Notes: a model not told the origin generated them from the sequence alone. DNA of 64,000 nucleotides from Bacteroidota bacterium (GCA_016845105.1 JAERTF010000168.1:1-64000); one strand, 5' to 3'. Positions 1-8,833 are shown, counted from the first letter of the stretch. Translations and numbers: made by a program.

Positions 1-240
1 TGATAGACTTGTTGTTGCTAGCATTACAGGAATATGACTAATTACGGATATACAGATTATTCATCTTCATTTTTCCTTATTTTTACATAACAATTAATAT
101 CATGATACATAATTAGCAATATGTCATCAAAAATATAATACAAAATAGGTGTGCGCAACTACGAATGAGTTAACGGTACAAAACAATTATTTAACGGCAA
201 CGATTCATCGATATTCGGATGACCTATAAAAGGTGAAGAT

Positions 241-2217
241 ATGAAATTTAAAATAAATACGCTATTCAAAGCTTTGATGTTAGTACTATTAGCAACTCAA
301 ATATGCAACATTACAGCTCAAAAAAGAGTAATTGATAGCCTTAAATTAGTTGTTGAGAATGCTCAAAATATACCTAATCCAAATAAATCAGATATAAAAG
401 CAGCCATAGCTCTTTCTGATCACTATTCTAAGGTATCATTAGATACTGCAAAATATTATGGGTTTGCCGCCTATGAACTTTCGAATCATGTAGGAAACGA
501 CACCGGGGTAGCAGTTTCTTTAAACTCAATAGGTATGATGTATCAGATTTGTGGATACTTCGATAGTGCTTTTCCCTATCTCGATTCGGCTCGTGCAATG
601 TTTGTTAATATGGGAGATAGCACAGGTTTGGTTTTTGTCAGAAATAATTTAGCTGTTGCAATGATGCGAAAGGGAAATTATGCTGAAGCACTAAGGTATT
701 ATCAAGAAAACCTCATAATAGCTCGTAGCAGAAATGAGCTTGAAAATATGATTTTATCATATAACAATATGGGTATTACATATTTCGATTGGAAAAAGTA
801 TGAACAAGCTCTTGAAAACTATCAATTAGCATTGGAAGTTTTGAAAGAGATGAATGAGGAAGAGAGAACCGGACCAGTATTTAATAACATTGGAGAAGCA
901 TACTTTGATATGGGTAAACCCGACAGTGCACTGTTTTACTTTAAACAGGCATTACGAGTAAATCAAAAATTCGAGAAGAAAAGATCAATACTTATCTCGA
1001 TGACAAATATTGGAAATATTTACTTGTTGGATAAAGATTACAAAAATGCACTGGAAGTATATAATCAAGCTCTTAGCATAAGTGAGAGTATACCCGACAA
1101 TGTTAACACTGCCATAATTAATATTAAAATAGGTATAGCATACAATTCACTTCAAGAATTTACAAAAGCAAAAGCTCATCTAATGGTGGGTTTGAATATG
1201 TCGCTGAAAGATGATATGATGAATTCAGTGATGGAAGCATACATTGGTTTAATTGAAAATTCCAGAGGGTTAAAAAATGCTGATCTAGTATATAATTATG
1301 GAAATTTATACATTAACATTAAGGATAGTTTGTTTAATGAATCCAGTTTAAACAAAATTAGTGAGTTGAAAACCAGATATAAAACTATTGAAAAAGAAAA
1401 GGAGATTGTAGTTCTTAAAACGGACCAACAAGTAAAAGAATTGGAAATTCAACTTCAGAAAAACCAGAAATACAGTTTGGTTATTCTGGTAATTATAATT
1501 GTATTCACATCTATTTTGTTATTTAACAGATACAAGCTAAAAAAGGAAAAGGAAAAATCGGAGATTGAAAAAGCTAAAATGAGAATTGAACAAAGGATGT
1601 TACACTCACAAATGAATCCTCATTTTATTTTCAACTCCCTAAATTCTATTAATAGTTTCATTGGTGAAAACAACACTCTTGAGGCCCAGGATTATTTAAC
1701 CAAATTTGCCAGACTAATGAGACTTATTCTTGAAAATTCAAGAAAAACTACTGTAGCTTTAGAGGATGAGATTCAGTCTCTGCAAATTAATCTTGAACTT
1801 GAGCAGTTAAGGTTTGATGGTAGATTTGATTTTAATATTGATATTGATAGCAGCCTAGATCCAGAAGATATATTTATCCCACCATTGCTAATTCAACCAT
1901 TTGTTGAGAATGCAATAAAACACGGTATTAAAGGAAGAGAAGGAAAGGGAATAATTAGTTTATCAATTAAAATTGAGGATGAGGTAATGGTTTGTATTAT
2001 TGAAGACAATGGTGTGGGTAGGGATATAACAATGAATGAAAAGAAGAAATTTAATGATCATATATCATTGGGGACACAAGTAACAATGGAAAGACTGGAG
2101 ATATTAAGACATGAAAAAAATCACAATATTGGAGTAAGGATAATTGACCTTAAGGATGAAAATGATATTGGAAAAGGAACGAAGGTAATACTCACAATTC
2201 CATTCGAACAAGAATAA
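241..2217 (+). CDS. TPR-containing LytS-type sensor histidine kinase
   Basis: Membrane sensor kinase of the LytS/YehU type (His_kinase family), expected to phosphorylate the LytTR regulator encoded 43 bases downstream. Residues 1-26 look like a signal peptide, and tandem TPR repeats fill roughly residues 50-340, probably outside the cytoplasm. A coiled coil leads to one membrane helix at about 412-431. The cytoplasmic part has the phospho-acceptor motif NPHFIFNSLNSIN with His at 461, then a GHKL ATPase with the N-box VENAIKHG (Asn 557) and G-box EDNGVG. TPR sensor plus LytS kinase is a common Bacteroidota arrangement; the ligand cannot be read from the sequence. Confidence 0.92.
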   Translation: MKFKINTLFKALMLVLLATQICNITAQKRVIDSLKLVVENAQNIPNPNKSDIKAAIALSDHYSKVSLDTAKYYGFAAYELSNHVGNDTGVAVSLNSIGMMYQICGYFDSAFPYLDSARAMFVNMGDSTGLVFVRNNLAVAMMRKGNYAEALRYYQENLIIARSRNELENMILSYNNMGITYFDWKKYEQALENYQLALEVLKEMNEEERTGPVFNNIGEAYFDMGKPDSALFYFKQALRVNQKFEKKRSILISMTNIGNIYLLDKDYKNALEVYNQALSISESIPDNVNTAIINIKIGIAYNSLQEFTKAKAHLMVGLNMSLKDDMMNSVMEAYIGLIENSRGLKNADLVYNYGNLYINIKDSLFNESSLNKISELKTRYKTIEKEKEIVVLKTDQQVKELEIQLQKNQKYSLVILVIIIVFTSILLFNRYKLKKEKEKSEIEKAKMRIEQRMLHSQMNPHFIFNSLNSINSFIGENNTLEAQDYLTKFARLMRLILENSRKTTVALEDEIQSLQINLELEQLRFDGRFDFNIDIDSSLDPEDIFIPPLLIQPFVENAIKHGIKGREGKGIISLSIKIEDEVMVCIIEDNGVGRDITMNEKKKFNDHISLGTQVTMERLEILRHEKNHNIGVRIIDLKDENDIGKGTKVILTIPFEQE

Positions 2218-2260
2218 TATGAAATTATGAAAATCCAAAATACTATTATATTTGTTTAAT

Positions 2261-2998
2261 ATGAGAGCAGTAATAATAGATGATGAAAAAAGAGCCAGGA
2301 ATTATTTGCGAGGGATTCTAGAGGATCAGTTTAAACAAATTGTAATTGTAGGAGAGGCTGATGGTGTAGATAAAGGCTGCATATTAATTGAGAATGAATC
2401 GCCAGAGCTTTTATTCCTGGATGTCCAAATGCAGGATGGTACAGGCTTTGATCTGTTAGGTAAAATTGATCGTTCCAAATATCATGTTATTTTTGTTTCA
2501 GCATATGATAGATTTGCTATCACTGCCATTAAGTTTAGTGCAATAGACTATTTATTAAAACCTGTTGAATCCTCAGACTTGGAATCAGCATTGGAAAAAA
2601 TAAAAGAATCAAGTTCGACTGATGAGGTACAAAAGAAGTTAGATTTATTACTCAACAATATTAATAAAATTGACAAAATAGCTCTGCCATCCTTAAATGG
2701 AATTGAGTTCGTTAAACTCGAGAATATAATTAGATGCGAATCAGACAACAACTACACAACCTTTTACCTTATATCAAAGGAGAAGATTCTTGTTTCCAAA
2801 ACCTTAAAAGAATATGAGGATATGCTTGAAAACAAAGGGTTTTTCAGAACACATAAATCGCATATTGTGAATTTGGCTTACCTTAAAAAGTACGTAAAGG
2901 GCGAAGGTGGTACTGCAATTATGGAAGATGGTTCTGAGATAACTGTTTCAAGACGCAGAAAAGAAGAGTTTATGGAAGTCCTAAGTAACTTTATTTAA
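2261..2998 (+). CDS. LytTR-family response regulator
   Basis: Two-component response regulator of 245 residues. The receiver domain (about 1-120) has the acidic pair Asp7/Asp8, phospho-acceptor Asp54 in FLDVQM and Lys100 in LLKPVE. The C-terminal LytTR DNA-binding domain covers about 140-245 and includes FFRTHKSHIVNL. I chose the ATG at 2261 because the product then begins MRAVIIDDE, as is usual in the family; the reading frame also opens at a TTG nine bases earlier. It follows the kinase gene directly and is almost certainly its partner. No target promoter is evident in the window. Confidence 0.93.
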   Translation: MRAVIIDDEKRARNYLRGILEDQFKQIVIVGEADGVDKGCILIENESPELLFLDVQMQDGTGFDLLGKIDRSKYHVIFVSAYDRFAITAIKFSAIDYLLKPVESSDLESALEKIKESSSTDEVQKKLDLLLNNINKIDKIALPSLNGIEFVKLENIIRCESDNNYTTFYLISKEKILVSKTLKEYEDMLENKGFFRTHKSHIVNLAYLKKYVKGEGGTAIMEDGSEITVSRRRKEEFMEVLSNFI

Positions 2999-3011
2999 TT
3001 GTTTTTCCCAA

Positions 3012-3046
3012 TTTGCATCTATATATAATAGATTTTTATATTTTTG
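3012..3046 (+). promoter_or_regulatory. Bacteroidota promoter for tRNA-Met
   Basis: A TATTTTTG box at 3039-3046 fits the Bacteroidota -7 consensus TAnnTTTG, and TTTG at 3012-3015 can serve as the -33 element with 23 bases between. It lies 14 bases before the tRNA. Confidence 0.6.
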
Positions 3047-3060
3047 CAGCCTCAAAATTT

Positions 3061-3134
3061 GGCGAGGTAGCTCAGTTGGTTAGAGCGTCGGATTCATAAC
3101 CCGGAGGTCCCGAGTTCAATTCTCGGTCTCGCTA
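3061..3134 (+). tRNA. tRNA-Met (anticodon CAT)
   Basis: A 74-nt cloverleaf. The acceptor stem GGCGAGG pairs with TCTCGCT using two G-U pairs, the D arm is GCTCAGTTGGTTAGAGC, and the T arm is CCGAG-TTCAATT-CTCGG. The anticodon CAT is at 3095-3097 in a seven-base loop. No CCA is encoded. CAT could in principle belong to tRNA-Ile2 (lysidine-modified); tRNA-Met is the more usual reading for this sequence type. Confidence 0.93.
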
Positions 3135-3138
3135 CAAC

Positions 3139-3168
3139 AAAACCCTGCACAGAAGTGCCGGGTTTTTT
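3139..3168 (+). terminator. Rho-independent terminator after tRNA-Met
   Basis: AAAACCCtGCAC, loop AGAA, then GTGCcGGGTTTT followed by more T residues. It starts five bases after the tRNA. Confidence 0.85.
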
Positions 3169-3218
3169 ATTTTCCCCAATTCCCAAACCCTGTTTGAGGA
3201 ATTGGGGAAAATAAAAAA
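3163..3218. repeat. 21-bp perfect inverted repeat with 14-base spacer
   Basis: The left arm 3163-3183 and right arm 3198-3218 are exact reverse complements over 21 bp (core TTTTCCCCAATTCC / GGAATTGGGGAAAA). The left arm reuses the T-run of the tRNA terminator, so the two hairpins are mutually exclusive in RNA. Confidence 0.85.
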
Positions 3219-3470
3219 GGCGACATGCCTGAAAGGCATGGGTTTTGTTGGGCTCCCTCAATTAACCAAGAGAATCAGCGAAGCTAATTTTCGCCAAACT
3301 ACGTTGCGTATTTTAGGAAAGAAAAAAGACGAAAGCCTGAAAGGCCTGGGTTTTATTGGACTTCCCATTATAACCTAGAGAATAAGCAAAGATAATTTTT
3401 CCAAAACTAAGTTTGTGTATATGAGGAAATAAATAACACAATAAGCCTGAAAGACTTAGGTTTTGTTAAT
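3219..3470. repeat. Three degenerate tandem repeat units of about 109 bp
   Basis: The core GCCTGAAAGGC..GGGTTTT occurs at 3227, 3335 and (diverged) 3445, so the spacing is 108 and 110 bp. Sequence between the cores also matches loosely (for example CAATTAACCAAGAGAATCAG against ATTATAACCTAGAGAATAAG). Units 1 and 2 carry a short palindrome around the GAAA loop (ATGCC-TGAAA-GGCAT in unit 1). Divergence increases from left to right. No reading frame runs through the array. Confidence 0.75.
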
Positions 3471-3568
3471 TTCTGTTAAAAAATAAAAATCTCTTTGAAA
3501 TAATCCAAATCCTTATTAATTTTGCTTTCACAAACCATAATTTATAATTAATCTAAATTAAAATAGAG

Positions 3569-4645
3569 ATGAAAAAGATTTACAATTTGCTTATTATTAT
3601 TGCTTTACCGGTGATACTTATCACTTATAGCTTTAGCAATGGAAGTCCAGGAGGAAAAACGGGCTCAATGGGAGACGGTGGAGCCACTTGTACTGATTGT
3701 CATAATGGTACAGCCCAACAACAATCGGGTTGGATAACTACAACAATCCCAGCCGAAGGTTTTACTCCAGGTGAAACATACACTATTGTAGCAACAGGAA
3801 CCCATTCGGGTGTTGTTAAGTTTGGCTTTGAATTAACTGCCGAAGATGTTTCGGGAAATAAAACCGGTACCTTCACAATTACGGATGCCACAAGAACAAA
3901 GTTTATAACTGCAAACAACTCAGTTACACATACCTCAGGAGGAACAACACCTACAGGCACTATGAGTACATGGTCGATGGACTGGACAGCGCCAAATCCT
4001 GCACCATCTGTTGTGAAATTTAATGCAGCTTTTAATGCAGCTAATGGAAACGGAATGTCCTCTGGAGATGTTATTTACACAACCGAACTATCTGTAGTTG
4101 AATACACTCCAACACCGCAAATTACATCAGTTGACCCTGATCATGCCCAACAAGGATTTGAAGGTACCATTACAATTACTGGTGAAAATACAAACTGGAC
4201 TTCGGGAGTTGATGAGATTCAATTTGTTTATCATGATGACCCTAATATTAAGTTTTTAGGAAAAGAAATAACCGTTTCAAATGATGAACTATTAACTACA
4301 GAAGTAAGTATTCCCATCGACATTCAGGTTGGCAACTATGATTTATACATTAACAACGTTATGCTCATGAATGCTTTTGTTGTTGACATACTTGATGGCG
4401 TTAATGATAATTTCCTTGGGGAGCTGGTAAGTATTTATCCAAACCCTGCAATGGGGAATGTTACTATAGCGACACCAACAGGATCTCAAATAACTATACT
4501 TGATATCTCAGGTCGTATTATTGAAACTACTACAACTACTACATCCACAATTGATGTTGACATTTCAACATATCAAAGTGGCTTATACTTTATACAAACT
4601 AAATACAATGGCAGTGCTTATTCACAAAAACTAATTGTGAAATAA
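3569..4645 (+). CDS. Secreted T9SS type A protein with CxxCH motif and IPT-like domain
   Basis: Secreted protein of 358 residues. A signal peptide covers about 1-23. A single CTDCH motif (Cys41, Cys44, His45) is the classic covalent heme c site and sits within 20 residues of the mature N-terminus. The segment 50-175 is beta-rich and resembles Reeler-like modules; 185-270 looks like an IPT/TIG immunoglobulin-like domain (ITSVDPDHAQQG). The last 75 residues are a type IX secretion type A sorting domain (SIYPNPAMGNVTI, then ISGRII and GLYFIQ). This predicts export and surface attachment or release. A strong terminator follows. Catalytic function is not recognisable. Confidence 0.85.
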   Translation: MKKIYNLLIIIALPVILITYSFSNGSPGGKTGSMGDGGATCTDCHNGTAQQQSGWITTTIPAEGFTPGETYTIVATGTHSGVVKFGFELTAEDVSGNKTGTFTITDATRTKFITANNSVTHTSGGTTPTGTMSTWSMDWTAPNPAPSVVKFNAAFNAANGNGMSSGDVIYTTELSVVEYTPTPQITSVDPDHAQQGFEGTITITGENTNWTSGVDEIQFVYHDDPNIKFLGKEITVSNDELLTTEVSIPIDIQVGNYDLYINNVMLMNAFVVDILDGVNDNFLGELVSIYPNPAMGNVTIATPTGSQITILDISGRIIETTTTTTSTIDVDISTYQSGLYFIQTKYNGSAYSQKLIVK

Positions 4646-4689
4646 TCACTCAATTCATACTTTAATCTAACTCTACTAAATTTACTACC

Positions 4690-4730
4690 AGGCTCCGTTT
4701 AATCAAATGATTAAACGGAGCCTTACTTTT
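4690..4730 (+). terminator. Rho-independent terminator after the CxxCH/T9SS gene
   Basis: A 15-bp perfect stem, AGGCTCCGTTTAATC (4690-4704) with GATTAAACGGAGCCT (4709-4723), loop AAAT, followed by ACTTTTTT. Confidence 0.92.
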
Positions 4731-4767
4731 TTATTGAAATGCAGATTTTCATTTCATCATTGTTTAC

Positions 4768-4775
4768 TACCTTTG
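4768..4775 (+). promoter_or_regulatory. -7 promoter box for the zinc-ribbon gene
   Basis: TACCTTTG matches TAnnTTTG and lies 16 bases before the start codon. No clear -33 element is visible. Confidence 0.4.
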
Positions 4776-4791
4776 ATGAAAAAATAACCCA

Positions 4792-5145
4792 ATGGATAAT
4801 TTTTGTTTGGAATGTGGAACCAAGTTAATGGGCAGAGTTGATAAAAAATTCTGTAATGATCAATGCCGAAACAACTATCACAATAAGGAAAATAGAGAAG
4901 ACTCCATACTTGTGAGGAATGTAAATTCCATACTTAGGAAAAACAGGAATATACTAAAAAACTTAAATCCTGTTGGAAAAGCAAAGGTTAAAAAACAAGA
5001 GCTTGTTGCCGCAGGTTTTAATTTTAAGTATTTCACGAACATCTATAGTACAAAGGATAAACGCAACTACTACTTTGTTTATGAACATGGTTATACCGAT
5101 ATTGGAAACGATTATTTTGCTCTTGTAATTAATACGGATATCTAG
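4792..5145 (+). CDS. Small zinc-ribbon protein (DUF2116-like)
   Basis: A 117-residue protein with an N-terminal treble-clef or zinc-ribbon signature: Cys5-x2-Cys8 and Cys21-x3-Cys25, in the context ECGTKL and KKFCNDQCRNNYH, as in DUF2116-type ribbons. The rest is basic up to about residue 65 and then mixed, with aromatic residues near the end. The basic middle and zinc ribbon suggest nucleic-acid or protein binding, but no activity can be assigned. It has its own -7 box and lies between a terminator and the MBOAT pair. Confidence 0.75.
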   Translation: MDNFCLECGTKLMGRVDKKFCNDQCRNNYHNKENREDSILVRNVNSILRKNRNILKNLNPVGKAKVKKQELVAAGFNFKYFTNIYSTKDKRNYYFVYEHGYTDIGNDYFALVINTDI

Positions 5146-5156
5146 CAATATATTTG
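5123..5156 (+). promoter_or_regulatory. Promoter for the MBOAT/AlgJ-like pair
   Basis: TATATTTG at 5149-5156 fits TAnnTTTG, with TTG at 5123-5125 as -33 (23-base spacer). The predicted transcript start is about 23 bases before the start codon. Confidence 0.5.
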
Positions 5157-5185
5157 TGATATTTGCACTCAAATTTGCAAAATAA

Positions 5186-6610
5186 ATGGTTTTTAGTACT
5201 GCTTTATTTCTTACTGTATTTTTGCCTGTTTTTTTAATCGTTTACAGCATTGTAGGCAAGAAATTAAAAAACTGGGTAATACTCATTGCAAGTATTATCT
5301 TTTATAGTTGGGGAGCTCCTAAATTTGTTTTCATTCTCATAGGATCAACGATCATCGATTTCTATTTGGTAAGATCAATGTACAGGGCAAAACTATTATC
5401 CAGAAAACGAGCATTATTGATAGTTTCCATTACCCTCAACCTAGGGCTACTAATGTATTTTAAGTATGCCAATTTTTTTATCGAAAATGTGAATTCAGTA
5501 CTACAGGTTGCCGGAATTAATGGCATAGGTTGGGTTAATGTAATACTTCCAATAGGAATATCCTTTTATACATTTCAAACCCTCACCTATTCGATAGATA
5601 TATATCGTAATGTTCATAAACCTTTGGATAAGGTAAACGATTACCTCCTTTATATTATGTCGTTTCCCCAAATGATTGCTGGTCCAATTGTTAGGTACAA
5701 TACAATTGCCGATCAAATTACGAATCGCAATGAAACTATTGATGATAAGCTAACCGGTTTTATTAGATTTTCAATTGGTTTAGCCAAAAAGGTACTGATA
5801 GCAAATGTGATGGGCGAACAAGCCGATTTAGTTATGAATGGCGATATTTCAAATATAGGTACATCAGTTGCCTGGATAGGAATATTAGCTTATACTTTTC
5901 AGATATATTTCGACTTTTCAGGATATTCAGATATGGCCATTGGTCTGGGTCGAATGATGGGTTTTAAGTTTCCAGAAAATTTTAATAACCCTTACACATC
6001 CCAGAGTATTACCGAGTTTTGGAGAAGATGGCATATTACACTTGGAGCATGGATGCGTGATTATCTATACATTCCTTTGGGTGGAAGTAAAGTAGTTACC
6101 AAACGCAGACTGTATTTCAACCTCTGGTTTGTATTCCTGGTTTCGGGATTATGGCATGGAGCATCATGGAGTTTTGTATTTTGGGGAGCTTACCATGGTT
6201 TCTTTCTGGTAGTTGAGCGATTGTTTTTATTAAAGGTATATAAACGAATTGGAAGAATCCCTAGCATAGCCATAACATTTTTAATTGCTGTAGTTGGCTG
6301 GGTATTTTTTAGACTTGAGCAGTTTGATTTGGCCCTAGCATATCTTGGAAAGATGTTTAGCTGGAACCCTGTGACATCTAATTTTAGTTTAATTCCTTCC
6401 TTCAGTTTCTTTTTAATAATTGCATTTATATTCTCATTTTCAACACTACTAAATGTCGGTAATAAGCTTTGTGATTTCATATTCACATCAACAGGTTATG
6501 GTCAAAAAGCATATTATTGGCTTATTCCACTGGCATTGGTACTGTTTATACTTTCACTAAGTTCAATCACTTCATCCGGATTTAATCCATTTATATATTT
6601 TAGATTTTAA
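5186..6610 (+). CDS. MBOAT family O-acyltransferase (AlgI/DltB-like)
   Basis: A polytopic membrane acyltransferase of 474 residues that is expected to move acyl (usually acetyl) groups across the inner membrane for O-acylation of an extracellular polysaccharide or cell-wall polymer. The family motif FWRRWHITLGAWMRDYLYIP and the later GLWHGASW with the conserved His (about residue 324) are both present. Length fits AlgI. The next gene, two bases downstream, encodes the AlgJ/AlgX-like periplasmic partner, so the pair should work together. Which polymer is acylated is unknown; no polysaccharide synthase is adjacent. Confidence 0.92.
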   Translation: MVFSTALFLTVFLPVFLIVYSIVGKKLKNWVILIASIIFYSWGAPKFVFILIGSTIIDFYLVRSMYRAKLLSRKRALLIVSITLNLGLLMYFKYANFFIENVNSVLQVAGINGIGWVNVILPIGISFYTFQTLTYSIDIYRNVHKPLDKVNDYLLYIMSFPQMIAGPIVRYNTIADQITNRNETIDDKLTGFIRFSIGLAKKVLIANVMGEQADLVMNGDISNIGTSVAWIGILAYTFQIYFDFSGYSDMAIGLGRMMGFKFPENFNNPYTSQSITEFWRRWHITLGAWMRDYLYIPLGGSKVVTKRRLYFNLWFVFLVSGLWHGASWSFVFWGAYHGFFLVVERLFLLKVYKRIGRIPSIAITFLIAVVGWVFFRLEQFDLALAYLGKMFSWNPVTSNFSLIPSFSFFLIIAFIFSFSTLLNVGNKLCDFIFTSTGYGQKAYYWLIPLALVLFILSLSSITSSGFNPFIYFRF

Positions 6611-6611
6611 T

Positions 6612-7937
6612 ATGGGCAGTAAAAGAAATACAGTAATTAAAAGAGCAATTTACATTTTTATAATTGTACTTCTTGCTATTCCTGTGGTTCAACAAGTGGT
6701 TGGGTTTGCCTATGTTATTCCTCTAAATGGCGCAATTAAGCTAGCTGAACCACCAATACTAACTGATTCAACTTGGTTTAGTGGAAAATACCAAACCCAG
6801 GCCGAAGAATTCGTAAAGGATAATTTTGGGTTTCGCAGTGAATTTGTAAGATTAAACAATCAACTCGACTATTGGTTTTTTGGTGTAATAAATGCCAATA
6901 GCATATTGATAGGTAAAGAGGGATATTTATTTGATTTAAATTATATTAACGAATATCTTGGAAGGTATTATATTGGAAAAGATGAAATAAACAGTAAGGT
7001 AACAAAGCTTAAAATAGTGAGTGATTCACTGGAAGCCAGAGGTATTGATATAATTTTTCTGTTGGCAGCGGGTAAAGCAAGTTATTTTCCTGAGTTTTTC
7101 CCGGATAGCCTGGCCAATGTAAAGAAAACCATTTCAAATTATGATGATTTTGCCAGAGCTTTTGACTCATTGGGAATTAAGCATATTGATTTTAATAAGT
7201 GGTTTGTGGAAATGAAGGATACTACTTCTTATCAACTCTTCACAAAAGGCGGCATACATTGGAGCAAGTACAGCGAATATTTAGTTGGTGATTCAATAAT
7301 CAATTATGTTGAAAAACTCAGAAATTTAAGACTTCCCCGTTTCTTGGTTGAGAAAATCGATGTCTCAATATTGCCAAAGTATAGGGATAACGACATTGGT
7401 GAAAGCATGAACCTGCTATTCCCACACTCAACATTTCCAATGGCTTATCCTAGATTGTCACTTTCCAACGAAAATGCAGATTTAAATGTTAAAGCAATGG
7501 TTGTTGCCGACAGTTATTATTGGGAGTTGTATAATGAAGGCCTTTCCAGGGATGTTTTTGATATGGGTCAATTTTGGTACTACAGTAAAGAGATTTATTC
7601 ACAAGAACCTGGATGGACAATATTACCTGTTGAAGAAACAGATATAAGATATCAGGTTGAACAAAATGACATTGTTTTTATACTTCAAACCGAAGCCACA
7701 ATTAATTGGTTTGCCTTTGGTTTTGTTGATGAACTATATGATCTATATATGGATAAAGATTATCAGCCCAACCTGGAATTAGTTAAAAAACATGAGATAA
7801 ATCTAATTATAAGCAAAATCAATCTTGATAAAAATTGGTTAGCTACAATCATAAAAAAAGCCAAAGAAAAAGGGATTTCAACCGAAGAGATGATACTAAG
7901 AGATGCAAACTATGTTTATGAAAGTCGGAAAAAATAA
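6612..7937 (+). CDS. AlgJ/AlgX-like SGNH-type O-acetyltransferase partner
   Basis: A 441-residue membrane-anchored protein with an N-terminal helix (about residues 11-30) and a periplasmic domain of the AlgX/AlgJ (SGNH hydrolase-like) family. Family markers visible are LLAAGKASYFPEF, GGIHWSKYSEY (His216) and VVADSYYWE (Asp300-Ser301), which supply the Asp/His/Ser set of these acetyltransferases. It starts two bases after the MBOAT stop, giving a translationally coupled pair. The inferred role is to transfer the acetyl group delivered by the MBOAT onto a carbohydrate outside the membrane. Confidence 0.85.
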   Translation: MGSKRNTVIKRAIYIFIIVLLAIPVVQQVVGFAYVIPLNGAIKLAEPPILTDSTWFSGKYQTQAEEFVKDNFGFRSEFVRLNNQLDYWFFGVINANSILIGKEGYLFDLNYINEYLGRYYIGKDEINSKVTKLKIVSDSLEARGIDIIFLLAAGKASYFPEFFPDSLANVKKTISNYDDFARAFDSLGIKHIDFNKWFVEMKDTTSYQLFTKGGIHWSKYSEYLVGDSIINYVEKLRNLRLPRFLVEKIDVSILPKYRDNDIGESMNLLFPHSTFPMAYPRLSLSNENADLNVKAMVVADSYYWELYNEGLSRDVFDMGQFWYYSKEIYSQEPGWTILPVEETDIRYQVEQNDIVFILQTEATINWFAFGFVDELYDLYMDKDYQPNLELVKKHEINLIISKINLDKNWLATIIKKAKEKGISTEEMILRDANYVYESRKK

Positions 7938-8074
7938 AAAAGGTTACCCACATATGTATGGCAAGGGCGCATGCATATATCCAATCCAAAATATTGATAT
8001 TTGAAAAACTGAATAGAAAATGTTCTTATCTAAAGAAAAATGGCTAGGTTTAAGTAGATTTCATGTGAAGATAG

Positions 8075-8104
8075 AATAGGTGTGCTATAATAGCATATCC
8101 TATT
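8075..8104. promoter_or_regulatory. Imperfect inverted repeat upstream of the aminomutase cassette
   Basis: AATAGG-TG-TGCTA-TAA-TAGCA-TAT-CCTATT: two nested 5-6 bp arms separated by small bulges. It lies 47 bases upstream of the -33 element for the XRE-cupin gene and has no T-run, so an operator is more likely than a terminator. Confidence 0.35.
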
Positions 8105-8150
8105 TAAACCCATTCTATATTATGATTTAAGGCAAAATACTTGATTTTCT

Positions 8151-8183
8151 CTTATTTAATAAATTAAATAATACTTAATTTTG
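8151..8183 (+). promoter_or_regulatory. Promoter for the aminomutase cassette
   Basis: TAATTTTG at 8176-8183 fits the -7 consensus, with TTG at 8151-8153 (22-base spacer). The predicted transcript start is near 8190, about 19 bases before the first ATG. Confidence 0.55.
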
Positions 8184-8202
8184 CGGGGTTAAACTTAAAC
8201 TA

Positions 8203-8215
8203 TGTGCAATGCACA
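8203..8215. promoter_or_regulatory. Palindrome overlapping the regulator start codon
   Basis: TGTGCA-A-TGCACA, a 6-bp inverted repeat with one central base, covers the ATG at 8209. Its position just downstream of the promoter would suit autoregulation by the XRE protein; this is inference. Confidence 0.35.
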
Positions 8216-8763
8216 GAATGGGTGAAAGAATACGTAAACGCAGAGAACATCTGACAATACAATCAAACGACCTTGCGAAAAAAGTAGGAGTAACCTCCAG
8301 TTTAATTTCTCAAATTGAGAGAGCCAAGGCATTCCCATCTATCCTTACACTTAAAAAAATTGCCGATGCACTGCAAACAACTATTGGGGAGTTAATTGGT
8401 GAGAATGCTACCTTTATTGAAAATCCACATCTAAAGGCAAAGGACCGGAAATTTGTAAAGAAAAATCGAAAAGGCGCCAATGTTTACCTATTATCCCATC
8501 ACGATACGTTGAAGCAGATGGATCCGTTTATAATTGATTTTGAGCCAAATGCAAACTCAACTCAAATAATGAGTCCAAAAAATCCACGTCAGGAATTTTG
8601 TTTCGTACTTAAGGGTAAGTTTGAAGTGAAGCTTGATAATATGAAGTATTATCTAGAAGAAAGTGATAGTTTCTATTTTTTTTCCAATAAGGATCACCTC
8701 TTTAAGAATATAAGTAATGAAAAAGCCCAACTTATTTGGGTAGTTAATCAAATGAATAATTAG
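8209..8763 (+). CDS. XRE-family regulator with C-terminal cupin domain
   Basis: Transcription factor of 184 residues. The N-terminal HTH_3 domain (about 4-62) reads GERIRKRREHLTI, then VTSSLISQIERAKAFPS. The C-terminal cupin sensor (about 100-180) contains PRQEFCFVLKGKFEV and YLEESDSFYF. XRE-cupin regulators usually control catabolism of amino acids, polyamines or related small molecules that bind the cupin. It is first in the co-directional run that continues with the aminomutase, so it is the likely pathway regulator. The ATG at 8218 (MGERIRK) is an equally good start and would leave the palindrome at 8203-8215 wholly in the leader. Confidence 0.88.
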   Translation: MHRMGERIRKRREHLTIQSNDLAKKVGVTSSLISQIERAKAFPSILTLKKIADALQTTIGELIGENATFIENPHLKAKDRKFVKKNRKGANVYLLSHHDTLKQMDPFIIDFEPNANSTQIMSPKNPRQEFCFVLKGKFEVKLDNMKYYLEESDSFYFFSNKDHLFKNISNEKAQLIWVVNQMNN

Positions 8764-8833
8764 TACTTAAATGGGTACTATTGCAAATAAGAAAACTATA
8801 TCTAACTAAACAAAAAATAATATTAAGCGTTTT

